Origin: Methanobacteriota archaeon | GTDB taxonomy: Archaea; Methanobacteriota; Methanobacteria; Methanobacteriales; Methanobacteriaceae | NCBI GenBank assembly: GCA_023440975.1 | Contig: JAEZRD010000042.1 | Span: 1-31,023, forward strand | DNA: 31,023 bases | Reading direction: 5' to 3' | In this document: piece after piece, positions 15,555-23,113 of the stretch | How the letters are laid out: each line of letters begins with the position of its first letter | How positions within the stretch are numbered: position 1 is the first letter of the stretch | Translations under genes and position numbers: made by a program | Notes under the pieces: model-generated | The model's input: only the letters and a program-made list of their open reading frames with translations | Databases searched by the model: none | What the model was told of the DNA's origin: nothing

Positions 15555-16487
15555 ATGATACATGATGTATCAGTCACTGAAAAACAAACTAGATGTCCCG
15601 AATGTGGATCTGAAGATTTAATAGGTGATTATGAACGTGCAGAAGTCGTCTGTGCTAACTGTGGTTTAGTTATTGATGAAAACTTAGTGGATATGGGTCC
15701 TGAATGGAGAGCTTTCGATCATGAGCAAAGAGATAAACGTACTAGAGTAGGTGCTCCAATTACTTACACCATACATGATAAAGGTTTAAGTACAATGATT
15801 GATTGGAGAAACAAAGATATCTATGGAAGAGATATTCCTGCAAGAAACCGGGCTCAATGGTACAGACTCAGAAAATGGCAAAGAAAAATCAGAATTTCTG
15901 GAGCTACAGAACGTAACTTAGCATTTGCTTTAAGTGAACTCGATAGAGATTCCTCAAGATTAGGACTTCCTAGAAGTGTTAGAGAAGCAGCATCTGTTGT
16001 ATACAGAAGTGCAGTGGAAAATAAACTTATCCGGGGAAGAAGTATTGAAGGAGTAGTTGCAGCTTCATTATACGCTGCATGCCGAAGATGTAAAGTTCCT
16101 AGAACATTAGATGAAATTGCCGAAGTTTCCAGAGTAAGTAAAAAAGAAGTTGGAAGAACATACAGATTCTTAACAAGAGAATTAAACATTAAATTACCTC
16201 CAACATCTCCAGTAGATTATGTTCCTAGATTTGCAAGTGAACTTGGTTTATCTGGTGAAGTACAATCTAGATCTATTGAAATAATAGAAAAAGCTATGGA
16301 AAAAGGATTAACTTCTGGTCGAGGACCAACTGGTGTAGCAGCCGCTGCATTATATATTGCATCAGTACTCTTAGGTGAAAGAAAAACACAAAGAGATGTT
16401 GCAGACATAGCGGGAGTTACAGAAGTAACTATAAGAAATAGATATAAAGAGTTAACTGAACAATTAGAAATGGGCGTAACTCTATAA
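15555..16487 (+). CDS. tfb: Transcription initiation factor TFB
   Basis: 310 residues from the ATG at 15555. TFB bridges TBP-bound promoter DNA and RNA polymerase. It has an N-terminal zinc ribbon (CPECG ... CANCG), the B-reader region GPEWRAFDHEQRDKRTRVGAP, and two cyclin-like repeats (from about residue 115 and about 215) with SVREAASVVYRSAVE and GRGPTGVAAAALYIAS. The C-terminal DNA-contacting helix reads AGVTEVTIRNRYKEL. The frame stays open to ATGs at 15486 and 15495; using them would give 333 or 330 residues and overlap gar1 by 40-49 nt. No candidate has a good ribosome site; I prefer 15555 because it gives the usual family length and no overlap. Confidence 0.95.
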   Translation: MIHDVSVTEKQTRCPECGSEDLIGDYERAEVVCANCGLVIDENLVDMGPEWRAFDHEQRDKRTRVGAPITYTIHDKGLSTMIDWRNKDIYGRDIPARNRAQWYRLRKWQRKIRISGATERNLAFALSELDRDSSRLGLPRSVREAASVVYRSAVENKLIRGRSIEGVVAASLYAACRRCKVPRTLDEIAEVSRVSKKEVGRTYRFLTRELNIKLPPTSPVDYVPRFASELGLSGEVQSRSIEIIEKAMEKGLTSGRGPTGVAAAALYIASVLLGERKTQRDVADIAGVTEVTIRNRYKELTEQLEMGVTL

Positions 16488-16500
16488 AAATTAAAAAACA

Positions 16501-16541
16501 AATGAATTCATAAATTGGATTCATTATTACTTCTTTTTTTT
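16501..16541. terminator. Bidirectional terminator between tfb and the glycosyltransferase
   Basis: AATGAATTCA (16501-16510) pairs with TGGATTCATT (16516-16525) over 10 bp with one G-T, loop TAAAT. On + it is followed by TATTACTTCTTTTTTTT; on - by TGTTTTTTAATTTTT. It lies between convergent genes and can serve both. Confidence 0.75.
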
Positions 16542-16561
16542 AAAAAATTTTAAAAATTTAA

Positions 16562-18529
16562 TTAATAATCCTTACTATATTTTTGAATATCTCGTTCAAC
16601 TTCATTTAATATTGAAGAATTATTTGTATTTTTAACCTTTGCTAAATTTTCACGATATTTAGGAAGATTCTTTATAAACTTTCTAATTAATTCATTATTC
16701 AATTTTTTATGGTACTCACCATAACCTAATTTTTCCACATAAAAACCATTAAGAATTTGCTCGAAATTTCCAATAGCTGGAATACTATACACAGGTTTTT
16801 TAAGATAAATAGCTTCAGAAATCATGGTAAAACCACCATTAGTAAGTATTGCCTTAGCAGTTCTCATATCCTCATAAATAATATCTTCATTAAATGAACG
16901 ATAAGTTAAATTCTCATCAATTTCATCCTTATTAAACCCATAAACAATAAAATTTTCATCAATATCTTTTAAATCTTCCATTAATTGAATATTTGAATCA
17001 CTTGTTTGATAAACAACAATATGATCTCCATCAATAGGTTTAAGTTTCATTATTTCATTCCTAATAACTGGAGGATAAATAGCAGTTATTTCAGGATGTC
17101 TAAGAGGAGGATAAAAGAAACTAGTTAAAATATGCTTTTCAGGACGTATAATATATGCTTTAACAACAGCTTTAGCAACTAACATATCTACCTTATTCTC
17201 TGGAGGAAACTCATAATCAGTTTGTGTAATCATATGAATATTATCTAAACTTATCATAGGCACATTAATTAATTTACTCAACATACTAGCATAATTTTCA
17301 AAATCAGAGATAATTAAATTAGGTTTAATTATTTGGGATTGTTTGTATAATATATCATAACCCTCTTTTAAATTAGTAGGATTTGCTTTAACTGCTTTAT
17401 AAAATGTTTTTTTATTTCTAACTTTATTATTCTCGTAAACAGTATTAAAACCACCTATCTCAAATACATTATCAAATTTACTATTTAAATATTGATATGC
17501 TCTTTCGCTTGAAAAAATATAAACATCATGTTTTTTAATTAACTCTTCAATTATAACAGCACTTCTAATTGCATGTCCCATTCCTTCTCCACATATAGAA
17601 TAAAAAATTCTTTTTCTTTGAGAATGAATATTTTTATTTGGAGGCACTGCAAGATTATTCTTAGAAACAGATTTTTGAATACTTTGAGATTTTCCCTCTT
17701 TAACAAGATTATCATTAGTTTTTTGATTTAAGGAAGCTGTGTGACTATGATGGAATATTTCTTTTTTAAGGTTATGCTTAGATTTTTGTGCAATTTTATC
17801 CAAATCATTCTTTTCAAGAGGGGTTATAGGGTCATGCCCAAAACCATAGTTAAGTTCTTCAGCACTTGTGCGCTTACCTCTAAAATCATTAATAGTACTT
17901 TTACCATAAACTTTTAATAAACTATATAAACCTTCTTCTTCTAATCTTCTAGTAGAAACGCAAATTCTTGGTTTTCTTAAAACTTTAAACTCCTCTATGT
18001 TTGCTAATCGTTCAATATAATCAGTGTCTTCACCAAAAGTTAAAGATTCATCGAAACCTCCAATCATTTCATGCAAATATTTTTTTGCAATAATACCATA
18101 ACAACCAGCACCATGAGGTTTAATATTTTCAGCAGCAATCATAAACCAATTAGCTAAATCATGAAGAAATTTGTCTCGATGTCTTTCAGACATTGGAGTC
18201 ATTTGTGTTATTGCAACACCTAATTGTTCTCCCTCAAATTCAGACACTACATCATTTAAATAATTAGGAGTTAATCTTAAATCAGAATCTAAAAATAAGA
18301 ATATTTCTCCTTTAGCTACTTTAGCACCATTATTACGGCCAATTGCAGGTAAACCTCCTGAAACTACTTTACATCCATAACTTTCAGCTATTTTCACAGT
18401 GTTATCATTAGAATCATTATCTGCAACTATAATTTCATAACTTGAAAAATTTTGTTCTTTAATACTTTTTAATAATTCTGGAAGATATTTCTCTTCATTA
18501 TATGTAGGTATAATAATACTTAATTTCAT
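16562..18529 (-). CDS. Two-domain glycosyltransferase: GT2 fused to MurG/GT28-like domain
   Basis: 655 residues. Residues 1 to about 225 are a GT-A family 2 transferase: LSIIIPTYNEEKYLPELL, VADNDSNDN, and the metal-binding FLFLDSDLRL. Residues about 225-305 are a polar, Lys/Ser-rich linker. From about 308 a GT-B transferase of the Glyco_trans_1_3 (MJ1255-like) type begins: FYSICGEGMGHAIRSAVIIEEL, a middle ISDFENYA segment, and near the end ILTNGGFTMISEAIYLKKPVYSIP, the nucleotide-sugar binding loop. Two different transferases on one chain could add consecutive sugars to a surface glycan, lipid or pseudomurein precursor (inference). The start at 18529 (MKLSIIIP) is preferred; an ATG three codons earlier contains the ribosome site GGTGA. 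Confidence 0.9.
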   Translation of the reverse strand: MKLSIIIPTYNEEKYLPELLKSIKEQNFSSYEIIVADNDSNDNTVKIAESYGCKVVSGGLPAIGRNNGAKVAKGEIFLFLDSDLRLTPNYLNDVVSEFEGEQLGVAITQMTPMSERHRDKFLHDLANWFMIAAENIKPHGAGCYGIIAKKYLHEMIGGFDESLTFGEDTDYIERLANIEEFKVLRKPRICVSTRRLEEEGLYSLLKVYGKSTINDFRGKRTSAEELNYGFGHDPITPLEKNDLDKIAQKSKHNLKKEIFHHSHTASLNQKTNDNLVKEGKSQSIQKSVSKNNLAVPPNKNIHSQRKRIFYSICGEGMGHAIRSAVIIEELIKKHDVYIFSSERAYQYLNSKFDNVFEIGGFNTVYENNKVRNKKTFYKAVKANPTNLKEGYDILYKQSQIIKPNLIISDFENYASMLSKLINVPMISLDNIHMITQTDYEFPPENKVDMLVAKAVVKAYIIRPEKHILTSFFYPPLRHPEITAIYPPVIRNEIMKLKPIDGDHIVVYQTSDSNIQLMEDLKDIDENFIVYGFNKDEIDENLTYRSFNEDIIYEDMRTAKAILTNGGFTMISEAIYLKKPVYSIPAIGNFEQILNGFYVEKLGYGEYHKKLNNELIRKFIKNLPKYRENLAKVKNTNNSSILNEVERDIQKYSKDY

Positions 18530-18576
18530 TTTCACCATCTAAGATTAAAAGTATAATAATTATTTATTTATTTTAT

Positions 18577-19689
18577 TTAATTAAAGTAAGAGTACATATT
18601 CCAACTCTCACTAAATGCATCACACTTACCTTTAAGCGTTTTAGCAAGACTATTCTCTAATTCCATTTCATTATAATCTGAACTAAACTGAACATGCATT
18701 TCATTAGGAGTTTCAGTAATCTTTATTGTATCATAATGACTTAAATCAATATTACCTGAAGGATTCATAATAGTTACATCATAATATTCTGGATTAGAAC
18801 CAGCAAATGCTAATGAAAATCTTAAAAGAATTATAAATAATAAAATTATATGAGGTAATAAAACCTTAAAAATTTTTTTATATTCCTTCCATTTTTTAGG
18901 TATTTCTGAATTATTTTTTTCTTGTTCAACCCATTCAGGTATATTAAAAAATATTCCAGATCCATAATTTATACTAGCTCCATCAAAATAAACTACTAAA
19001 AATCCATATAATCCTCCCACACAAGGAGTTGCAAAGAAACCTCCATCCATAACACCAATTATTCCCAGTGTCATTGTAAATGCTAAAAACATTCTAGTAA
19101 TAAAAGGTCGATTTTGAAGGGATTTCATCATTATAATAGCAAGTATAGGTATTAATACAAATAATGATTTAGTGTACCATGGAACATAATTTACTAAAGA
19201 ATGCCCTGTATGTATTCCAGAGGGTACATTAGACATTAATGAGTTAATTATAGTTCCTAGAACTGATTTATATACATGTGAATGGAGTATACTAGTTGAA
19301 GTCATATCTGGACGTAAAGAAGTAAATATTGTAAAAATTCCAATACCTAAACTATTTCTCATAATTATTTCGGTAATAATTCCCCATACTGCTAAGATTA
19401 ACAATAAGAAAAATCCAACTTTCAAATAATGATCTGGAGATTTTCTAAAAAATTTAGGAATTGGGATTTTCTTAAATATTTTCCAATCTTCCATTTCACT
19501 GAAAATTAATAAAATACCAAAAATAGCAAAAAACATTATGTCTTTACCTTTAGAAGAGCCCATCAGGATAGGTTGTGTAAAAGGCCTAATAATCATATCT
19601 AAATTGTTTGAAAAAAAGAGAATTATAGATAATACAATAAAAATAGTGCCTATTTTTTGATATTTATCGAATTTAAACATTTTTATCAT
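18577..19689 (-). CDS. Polytopic membrane protein of unknown function
   Basis: 370 residues. Hydrophobic segments near residues 10-32, 48-64, 90-110, 112-124, 172-190, 196-213, 220-236 and 276-297 suggest about seven or eight membrane helices. The last ~70 residues are soluble and include a strand-rich TIKITETPNEMHVQFSSDYNEME stretch. No catalytic motif or family recognised. It precedes the glycosyltransferase on the same strand by about 40 nt, so the pair are probably one transcript and may act together at the cell surface. GAGGT lies immediately before the first ATG and 10 nt before a second one at 19680; the start is uncertain between them. Confidence 0.8.
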   Translation of the reverse strand: MIKMFKFDKYQKIGTIFIVLSIILFFSNNLDMIIRPFTQPILMGSSKGKDIMFFAIFGILLIFSEMEDWKIFKKIPIPKFFRKSPDHYLKVGFFLLLILAVWGIITEIIMRNSLGIGIFTIFTSLRPDMTSTSILHSHVYKSVLGTIINSLMSNVPSGIHTGHSLVNYVPWYTKSLFVLIPILAIIMMKSLQNRPFITRMFLAFTMTLGIIGVMDGGFFATPCVGGLYGFLVVYFDGASINYGSGIFFNIPEWVEQEKNNSEIPKKWKEYKKIFKVLLPHIILLFIILLRFSLAFAGSNPEYYDVTIMNPSGNIDLSHYDTIKITETPNEMHVQFSSDYNEMELENSLAKTLKGKCDAFSESWNMYSYFN

Positions 19690-19821
19690 TACCTCTAATT
19701 ATTCCTATTAAATATTCTAAACATTTTATAAAGATTAAATATTAAGTTAATTAAATATTAAATTAACTAATAATTATTTTTATCTAAACTTAAAAAAAAT
19801 TTATTCATTTTTGGAGATAAT
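19690..19821. promoter_or_regulatory. Divergent promoter region with inverted repeat
   Basis: This short gap drives the membrane protein (-) and the TauE/SafE gene (+). GTTAATT (19746-19752) and AATTAAC (19761-19767) form a perfect 7-bp inverted repeat with an 8-nt spacer. For the - gene a TATA-like TTTATAAAA is visible near 19725-19733. A + TATA is less clear. Confidence 0.4.
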
Positions 19822-20625
19822 ATTATTTTTACAGTCTACTATTTTATTGGATTAATTTTAATTGGAATTATTGCAGGTCTTGCATCTGGTTTATTAGGTG
19901 TTGGTGGAGGATTTATAATGGTCCCTTTACAATTCTTCCTTTTACAAAATATGGGTGTTGATTCCAATTTAGCATTAATGGTTTCATTTGGAACAAGTTT
20001 AGCAATTATTATACCAACTTCAATAACTGGAGCATATAAACATAACAAGGAATTACAGGGTATCTTGAAGTTCGGAATAATTTTAGGATTATTCGGTATA
20101 ATTGGTGGAGCTATAGGTGGAATTCTAGCCTCTCATGCTCCAACAAGAATATTACAAATAGTTTTTGGAATTGTACTAATTATTATTGCAATAAATATGT
20201 TAATGAATAAAGAAACAGGAAAATCAAAACCAAAAATAAAGATAAATTTATACTCTCTAGCTTTAATCGGAATTGGTGTGGGAATTCTTTCAGGATTACT
20301 TGGTATTGGTGGAGGAGTATTTATTGTATCAATACTCACAATAGTTTTAGGATTTTCATTAATAGAATCAATTGGAATATCTAGTGTATTTATTTCTTTA
20401 GCTGCAATTGGAGGAGTATCTTCTTATATTTTTACAGGAATGGGAGTTAATACATTACCTTATTCTTTAGGTTATGTGAGTTTAATTAATTTCTTTATAA
20501 TAATTTTGTTTTCAATACCTTGTGCATATGCAGGAGCATATCTCTCTCATAAATTACCTGAAAGAAGGTTACAACAAATATTTTCAATTGTATTATTCAT
20601 ATTGGCTATAAAAATGATGTTTTAA
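19822..20625 (+). CDS. TauE/SafE family permease, apparent ATT start
   Basis: 267 residues from an ATT codon at 19822. The TauE/SafE (DUF81) family comprises about eight-helix carriers, mostly linked to sulfonate, sulfite or other organic anion export. The duplicated motif is clear: GLASGLLGVGGGFIMVPLQFF near residues 20-40 and GILSGLLGIGGGVFIVSIL in the second half. The first in-frame ATG (19918) would cut off the first helix and split the first motif. The frame is open back to 19774 without ATG, GTG or TTG, yet a ribosome site GGAG lies 5 nt before the ATT, copying the spacing at gdhA (GGAGGATAATATG). The 3' end shares a TTAA stop with the opposing gene. Confidence 0.85.
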   Translation: MIFTVYYFIGLILIGIIAGLASGLLGVGGGFIMVPLQFFLLQNMGVDSNLALMVSFGTSLAIIIPTSITGAYKHNKELQGILKFGIILGLFGIIGGAIGGILASHAPTRILQIVFGIVLIIIAINMLMNKETGKSKPKIKINLYSLALIGIGVGILSGLLGIGGGVFIVSILTIVLGFSLIESIGISSVFISLAAIGGVSSYIFTGMGVNTLPYSLGYVSLINFFIIILFSIPCAYAGAYLSHKLPERRLQQIFSIVLFILAIKMMF

Positions 20626-21500
20626 TTCCAAGTATCACTTTTTTTTAAGATAACTCCAGTCCCATGAGCGGTAACATGACAAACTGTTCCACTTCCATCA
20701 AGAATATCGTATTCTAATGTTAAATCTAAAATTCCATTACAACCATCATCTCTTGCAGAATTACATAAATTAGAAATAGCTTGATTCTTTACTTTTTTCA
20801 TATCTTCCAAAAGTAATTTTTCGTTTTGTTCAAAACCCATAGGATGTTTAGATTTGTAAATAACTTTACCTTCATAAACACCATTATATTTAATTATTTC
20901 TTGATCCCATAAATGAGTAGTGCTTAAAAGTAAAACTCCTAAATCATTAATATCAATTTCTAAACTTTCATCATAATTATTATTTTCTTCAATAGGGCGG
21001 ATTAAAGGATAATTAACTCCAGTAATCTTTGATTTTAGTTTCATCCAACATTTATATAAAAAACCCATAATTTTTTTAAATATTCCAGACATATAAGATA
21101 TAACTGCTAAAACAACAATAATAACGAAATAATTAATTAAAGTAGGAATTGCTGCTTGTAAAATTACAAATAGTGCTCCAACTGTAATAACATTAAATCC
21201 TAATGTTGGGTTCGCAATGATAAATCCATAAACAACTGTAACTGCAAATAATATAAATGCACTAACAGCTCCAGTAGTTTCACCCATATATTTATTCGCA
21301 AAATAAGTTTCTACATATCCTGCAGCTAAGGGAGAAAATGCTAATCCTAAGTTCCATCCCAAAATAGCTAAATTTATCATTAAACAAAATTCATAGGTTA
21401 ATAATCCTGCTATTGTACCTAATGTTATACAAAATGCAGCTTCCCCAATATCATCTAATTTTTCTTGAGTTTCTGCATTTAGCCTCATATTAACATCCAT
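20622..21500 (-). CDS. Membrane protein with C-terminal YbjQ (UPF0145) domain
   Basis: 292 residues. Residues about 15-145 contain four to five membrane helices with no motif I recognise (start NAETQEKLDDIGEAAFCITLG). From about residue 185 a YbjQ-type domain follows: LLLSTTHLWDQEIIKYNGVYEGKVI, then NQAISNLCNSARDDGCNGILDLTLEYDIL and a VTAHGTGVIL end. YbjQ domains form small beta-alpha oligomers; their role is unknown, though heavy-metal binding has been suggested. It follows a free-standing YbjQ gene by 39 nt, so the anchored and soluble forms may assemble together. The start is uncertain (no good ribosome site; a Met at codon 5 is possible). Its stop overlaps the permease stop. Confidence 0.8.
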   Translation of the reverse strand: MDVNMRLNAETQEKLDDIGEAAFCITLGTIAGLLTYEFCLMINLAILGWNLGLAFSPLAAGYVETYFANKYMGETTGAVSAFILFAVTVVYGFIIANPTLGFNVITVGALFVILQAAIPTLINYFVIIVVLAVISYMSGIFKKIMGFLYKCWMKLKSKITGVNYPLIRPIEENNNYDESLEIDINDLGVLLLSTTHLWDQEIIKYNGVYEGKVIYKSKHPMGFEQNEKLLLEDMKKVKNQAISNLCNSARDDGCNGILDLTLEYDILDGSGTVCHVTAHGTGVILKKSDTWN

Positions 21501-21539
21501 TAAAATTTTTTAAATTTTAAAAAAAGTTTATTTATTTAT

Positions 21540-21863
21540 TTATTTGTAAGATATTGCGGTTCCATAAGCAGTAACAAGTATTGTATTACCCATGGTACCA
21601 CCTAAATTGTTATAAGATATTTTAAGTCCAATGATGCCGTTCGCTCCTTTTTCAGTAGCTTTTTCTTTCATACTGTTTAGGGCAAGTTCTCTAGCTTTTT
21701 GAACTTCTTCTTCATATTTGGATGTTCGTCCACCAACTACATCACGAACTCCTGAAAATAAATCCTTATATACATTAGCACCTATTAATGATTCTCCAGT
21801 AACTAAACCATGATATTTAACAATATCTTTATTTTCTAATGTATTAGTTGATGATAAAAGCAT
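21540..21863 (-). CDS. YbjQ / UPF0145 family protein
   Basis: 107 residues, the normal full length of this single-domain family. Signature segments are LLSSTNTLENKDIVKYHGLVTGESLIGANVYKD, the helix with ARELALNSMKEKATEKGANGIIGLKISY, and VTAYGTAISY at the end. AGGTGA lies 8 nt before the ATG. Function unknown. Within the same - strand run as pyrH and the DUF2116 gene; a membrane-tethered paralogue follows directly. The stop codon lies in a short TTTA tandem repeat (about 21527-21545). Confidence 0.88.
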   Translation of the reverse strand: MLLSSTNTLENKDIVKYHGLVTGESLIGANVYKDLFSGVRDVVGGRTSKYEEEVQKARELALNSMKEKATEKGANGIIGLKISYNNLGGTMGNTILVTAYGTAISYK

Positions 21864-21961
21864 ATTTTATTCACCTAAATTTTAATTTTATAAAATAAAT
21901 TAATCTATTAAAAAGATTATAATAACCATAATCTTTTTAAAAATTCTCAATTTTTATTTAA

Positions 21962-22153
21962 TTATCTTAAAAATGTCATATATGCCCAAACTGCAACAAA
22001 AACAATTATTAATACAAAAACCATTATTCTTGATTTTTTCATATTGTTTTGTCTTAATGCTATAACTTTATCACATTCTTCAGAACATGTTTTTTCATTC
22101 ATAGGTATAGGTGTTCCGCATACAGGGCAATGTTTATGTGGTTCTACTGCCAT
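21962..22153 (-). CDS. DUF2116 zinc-ribbon membrane peptide
   Basis: 63 residues. The N-terminal half holds a compact zinc ribbon (HKHCPVCGTPIPMNEKTCSEEC), and the C-terminal half one membrane helix (IMVFVLIIVFVAVWAYMTFL). This layout is that of the DUF2116 family of archaeal zinc-ribbon proteins. It lies 25 nt after pyrH on the same strand and should be co-transcribed. The role is unknown; a membrane-anchored metal or nucleic-acid binding peptide is the simplest reading. GGAGA and GAGAT occur upstream as ribosome site options. Confidence 0.85.
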   Translation of the reverse strand: MAVEPHKHCPVCGTPIPMNEKTCSEECDKVIALRQNNMKKSRIMVFVLIIVFVAVWAYMTFLR

Positions 22154-22178
22154 TTTATCTCATTCTCCTTATTTTTTT

Positions 22179-22856
22179 TTATTTAGAAATAACTCTTGTT
22201 CCTATTTTTTCGCCATTAATTGCTTTTTTTAAGTTTTCAGGTTTGTTTCCATTACAAATAACGGTTTCTAATGAGGATCGTTTAATCATTTGTATGGCTG
22301 TCATATCAAAGAATTCATAAGTTCCTGCTTTAACATCATTTCCTTTAATGAATTCCATCATATCACTAGCGGTAATTTCACTAATCAATTCAGCATCATT
22401 AAACTTATTTGGATCTTTAGTATACATTCCATCAACAGATGTTAAATTAACTAAAATATCTGCTTTAACATATTCTGCTAAAATAGCTGCTACTGCATCA
22501 GTACTGTGAGCAGGTTCTGTTCCACCCATTACAACAATTTTTCCTGTTGCAGAATATTCTAAAGCTTCTTGGAAATTATGTGGGACCTTTTGGTATGCTA
22601 CATCTTCAAGAGCAGAAAGTAAAAGTTTTGCATTAATTCTAGTTACTTCTATTCCAATATCATCACATTTAGCTTCCCCACAATTTAAGTCTCTAACAAC
22701 TTTTATATATTCTCTTGCGGGCTTTCCTCCACCTACAACAACAAATAACTCATTATCTTCACTAATAGATTTTAATATTTCAGCATATTCTTTAAACTTT
22801 TTAGAATCAAATTCTTGTATTAAAATTGATCCTCCAATTGCTGCTACTATTCTCAT
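22179..22856 (-). CDS. pyrH: UMP kinase (archaeal type)
   Basis: 225 residues. Phosphorylates UMP to UDP with ATP, in the amino-acid kinase fold rather than the eukaryotic NMP-kinase fold. Motifs include the opening RIVAAIGGSIL, the glycine loop FVVVGGGKPAREYI near residues 59-71, MGGTEPAHSTDAVAAILAEY for UMP binding, and VDGMYTKDPNKF near residue 145. The length matches archaeal PyrH, shorter than the bacterial form. GGGTGA lies 8-9 nt before the ATG. First gene of a - strand run with the DUF2116 peptide. Confidence 0.95.
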   Translation of the reverse strand: MRIVAAIGGSILIQEFDSKKFKEYAEILKSISEDNELFVVVGGGKPAREYIKVVRDLNCGEAKCDDIGIEVTRINAKLLLSALEDVAYQKVPHNFQEALEYSATGKIVVMGGTEPAHSTDAVAAILAEYVKADILVNLTSVDGMYTKDPNKFNDAELISEITASDMMEFIKGNDVKAGTYEFFDMTAIQMIKRSSLETVICNGNKPENLKKAINGEKIGTRVISK

Positions 22857-23113
22857 AAATTAATTCACCCATTTTAATAAAAATTTATTATTTAAATTTA
22901 TCAATCTAATTTTTATTGTAATATAAAATTTATTATATTTATTTAAATCATGTTATTTAAATCTTAAATAAATCTAAAATTAGTACCTAAATTATATATT
23001 CAAGTTTCAATAAATATTACTATATTATAATACAATGGAATTAAAATTAATTCTAATTTTTTTAATTTTTATTATCTTATCAAAAAATTTATCAAAATCA
23101 TGGAGTGAATCAA
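22857..23113. promoter_or_regulatory. Divergent promoter region between pyrH and aRF1
   Basis: About 255 bp of almost pure A/T between divergent genes. For aRF1 a TATA-like CTATATTATAA lies near 23020-23030, giving a leader of roughly 55-60 nt. For pyrH several TATA-like stretches lie near 22900-22940 and cannot be ranked by eye. No longer inverted repeat or coding frame was noticed. Confidence 0.35.

Noticed and set aside
15174..15563. 129-codon open frame on - across gar1
   Set aside because: Antisense to Gar1 and TFB coding sequence, Phe-rich, and no recognisable family.
21527..21545. TTTA tandem repeat at the end of the YbjQ gene
   Set aside because: Only about four units; such short repeats are expected in AT-rich sequence.
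22044..22320. Two overlapping + frames opposite the DUF2116 gene and pyrH
   Set aside because: Both are antisense to genes with clear families, overlap each other and lack ribosome sites.
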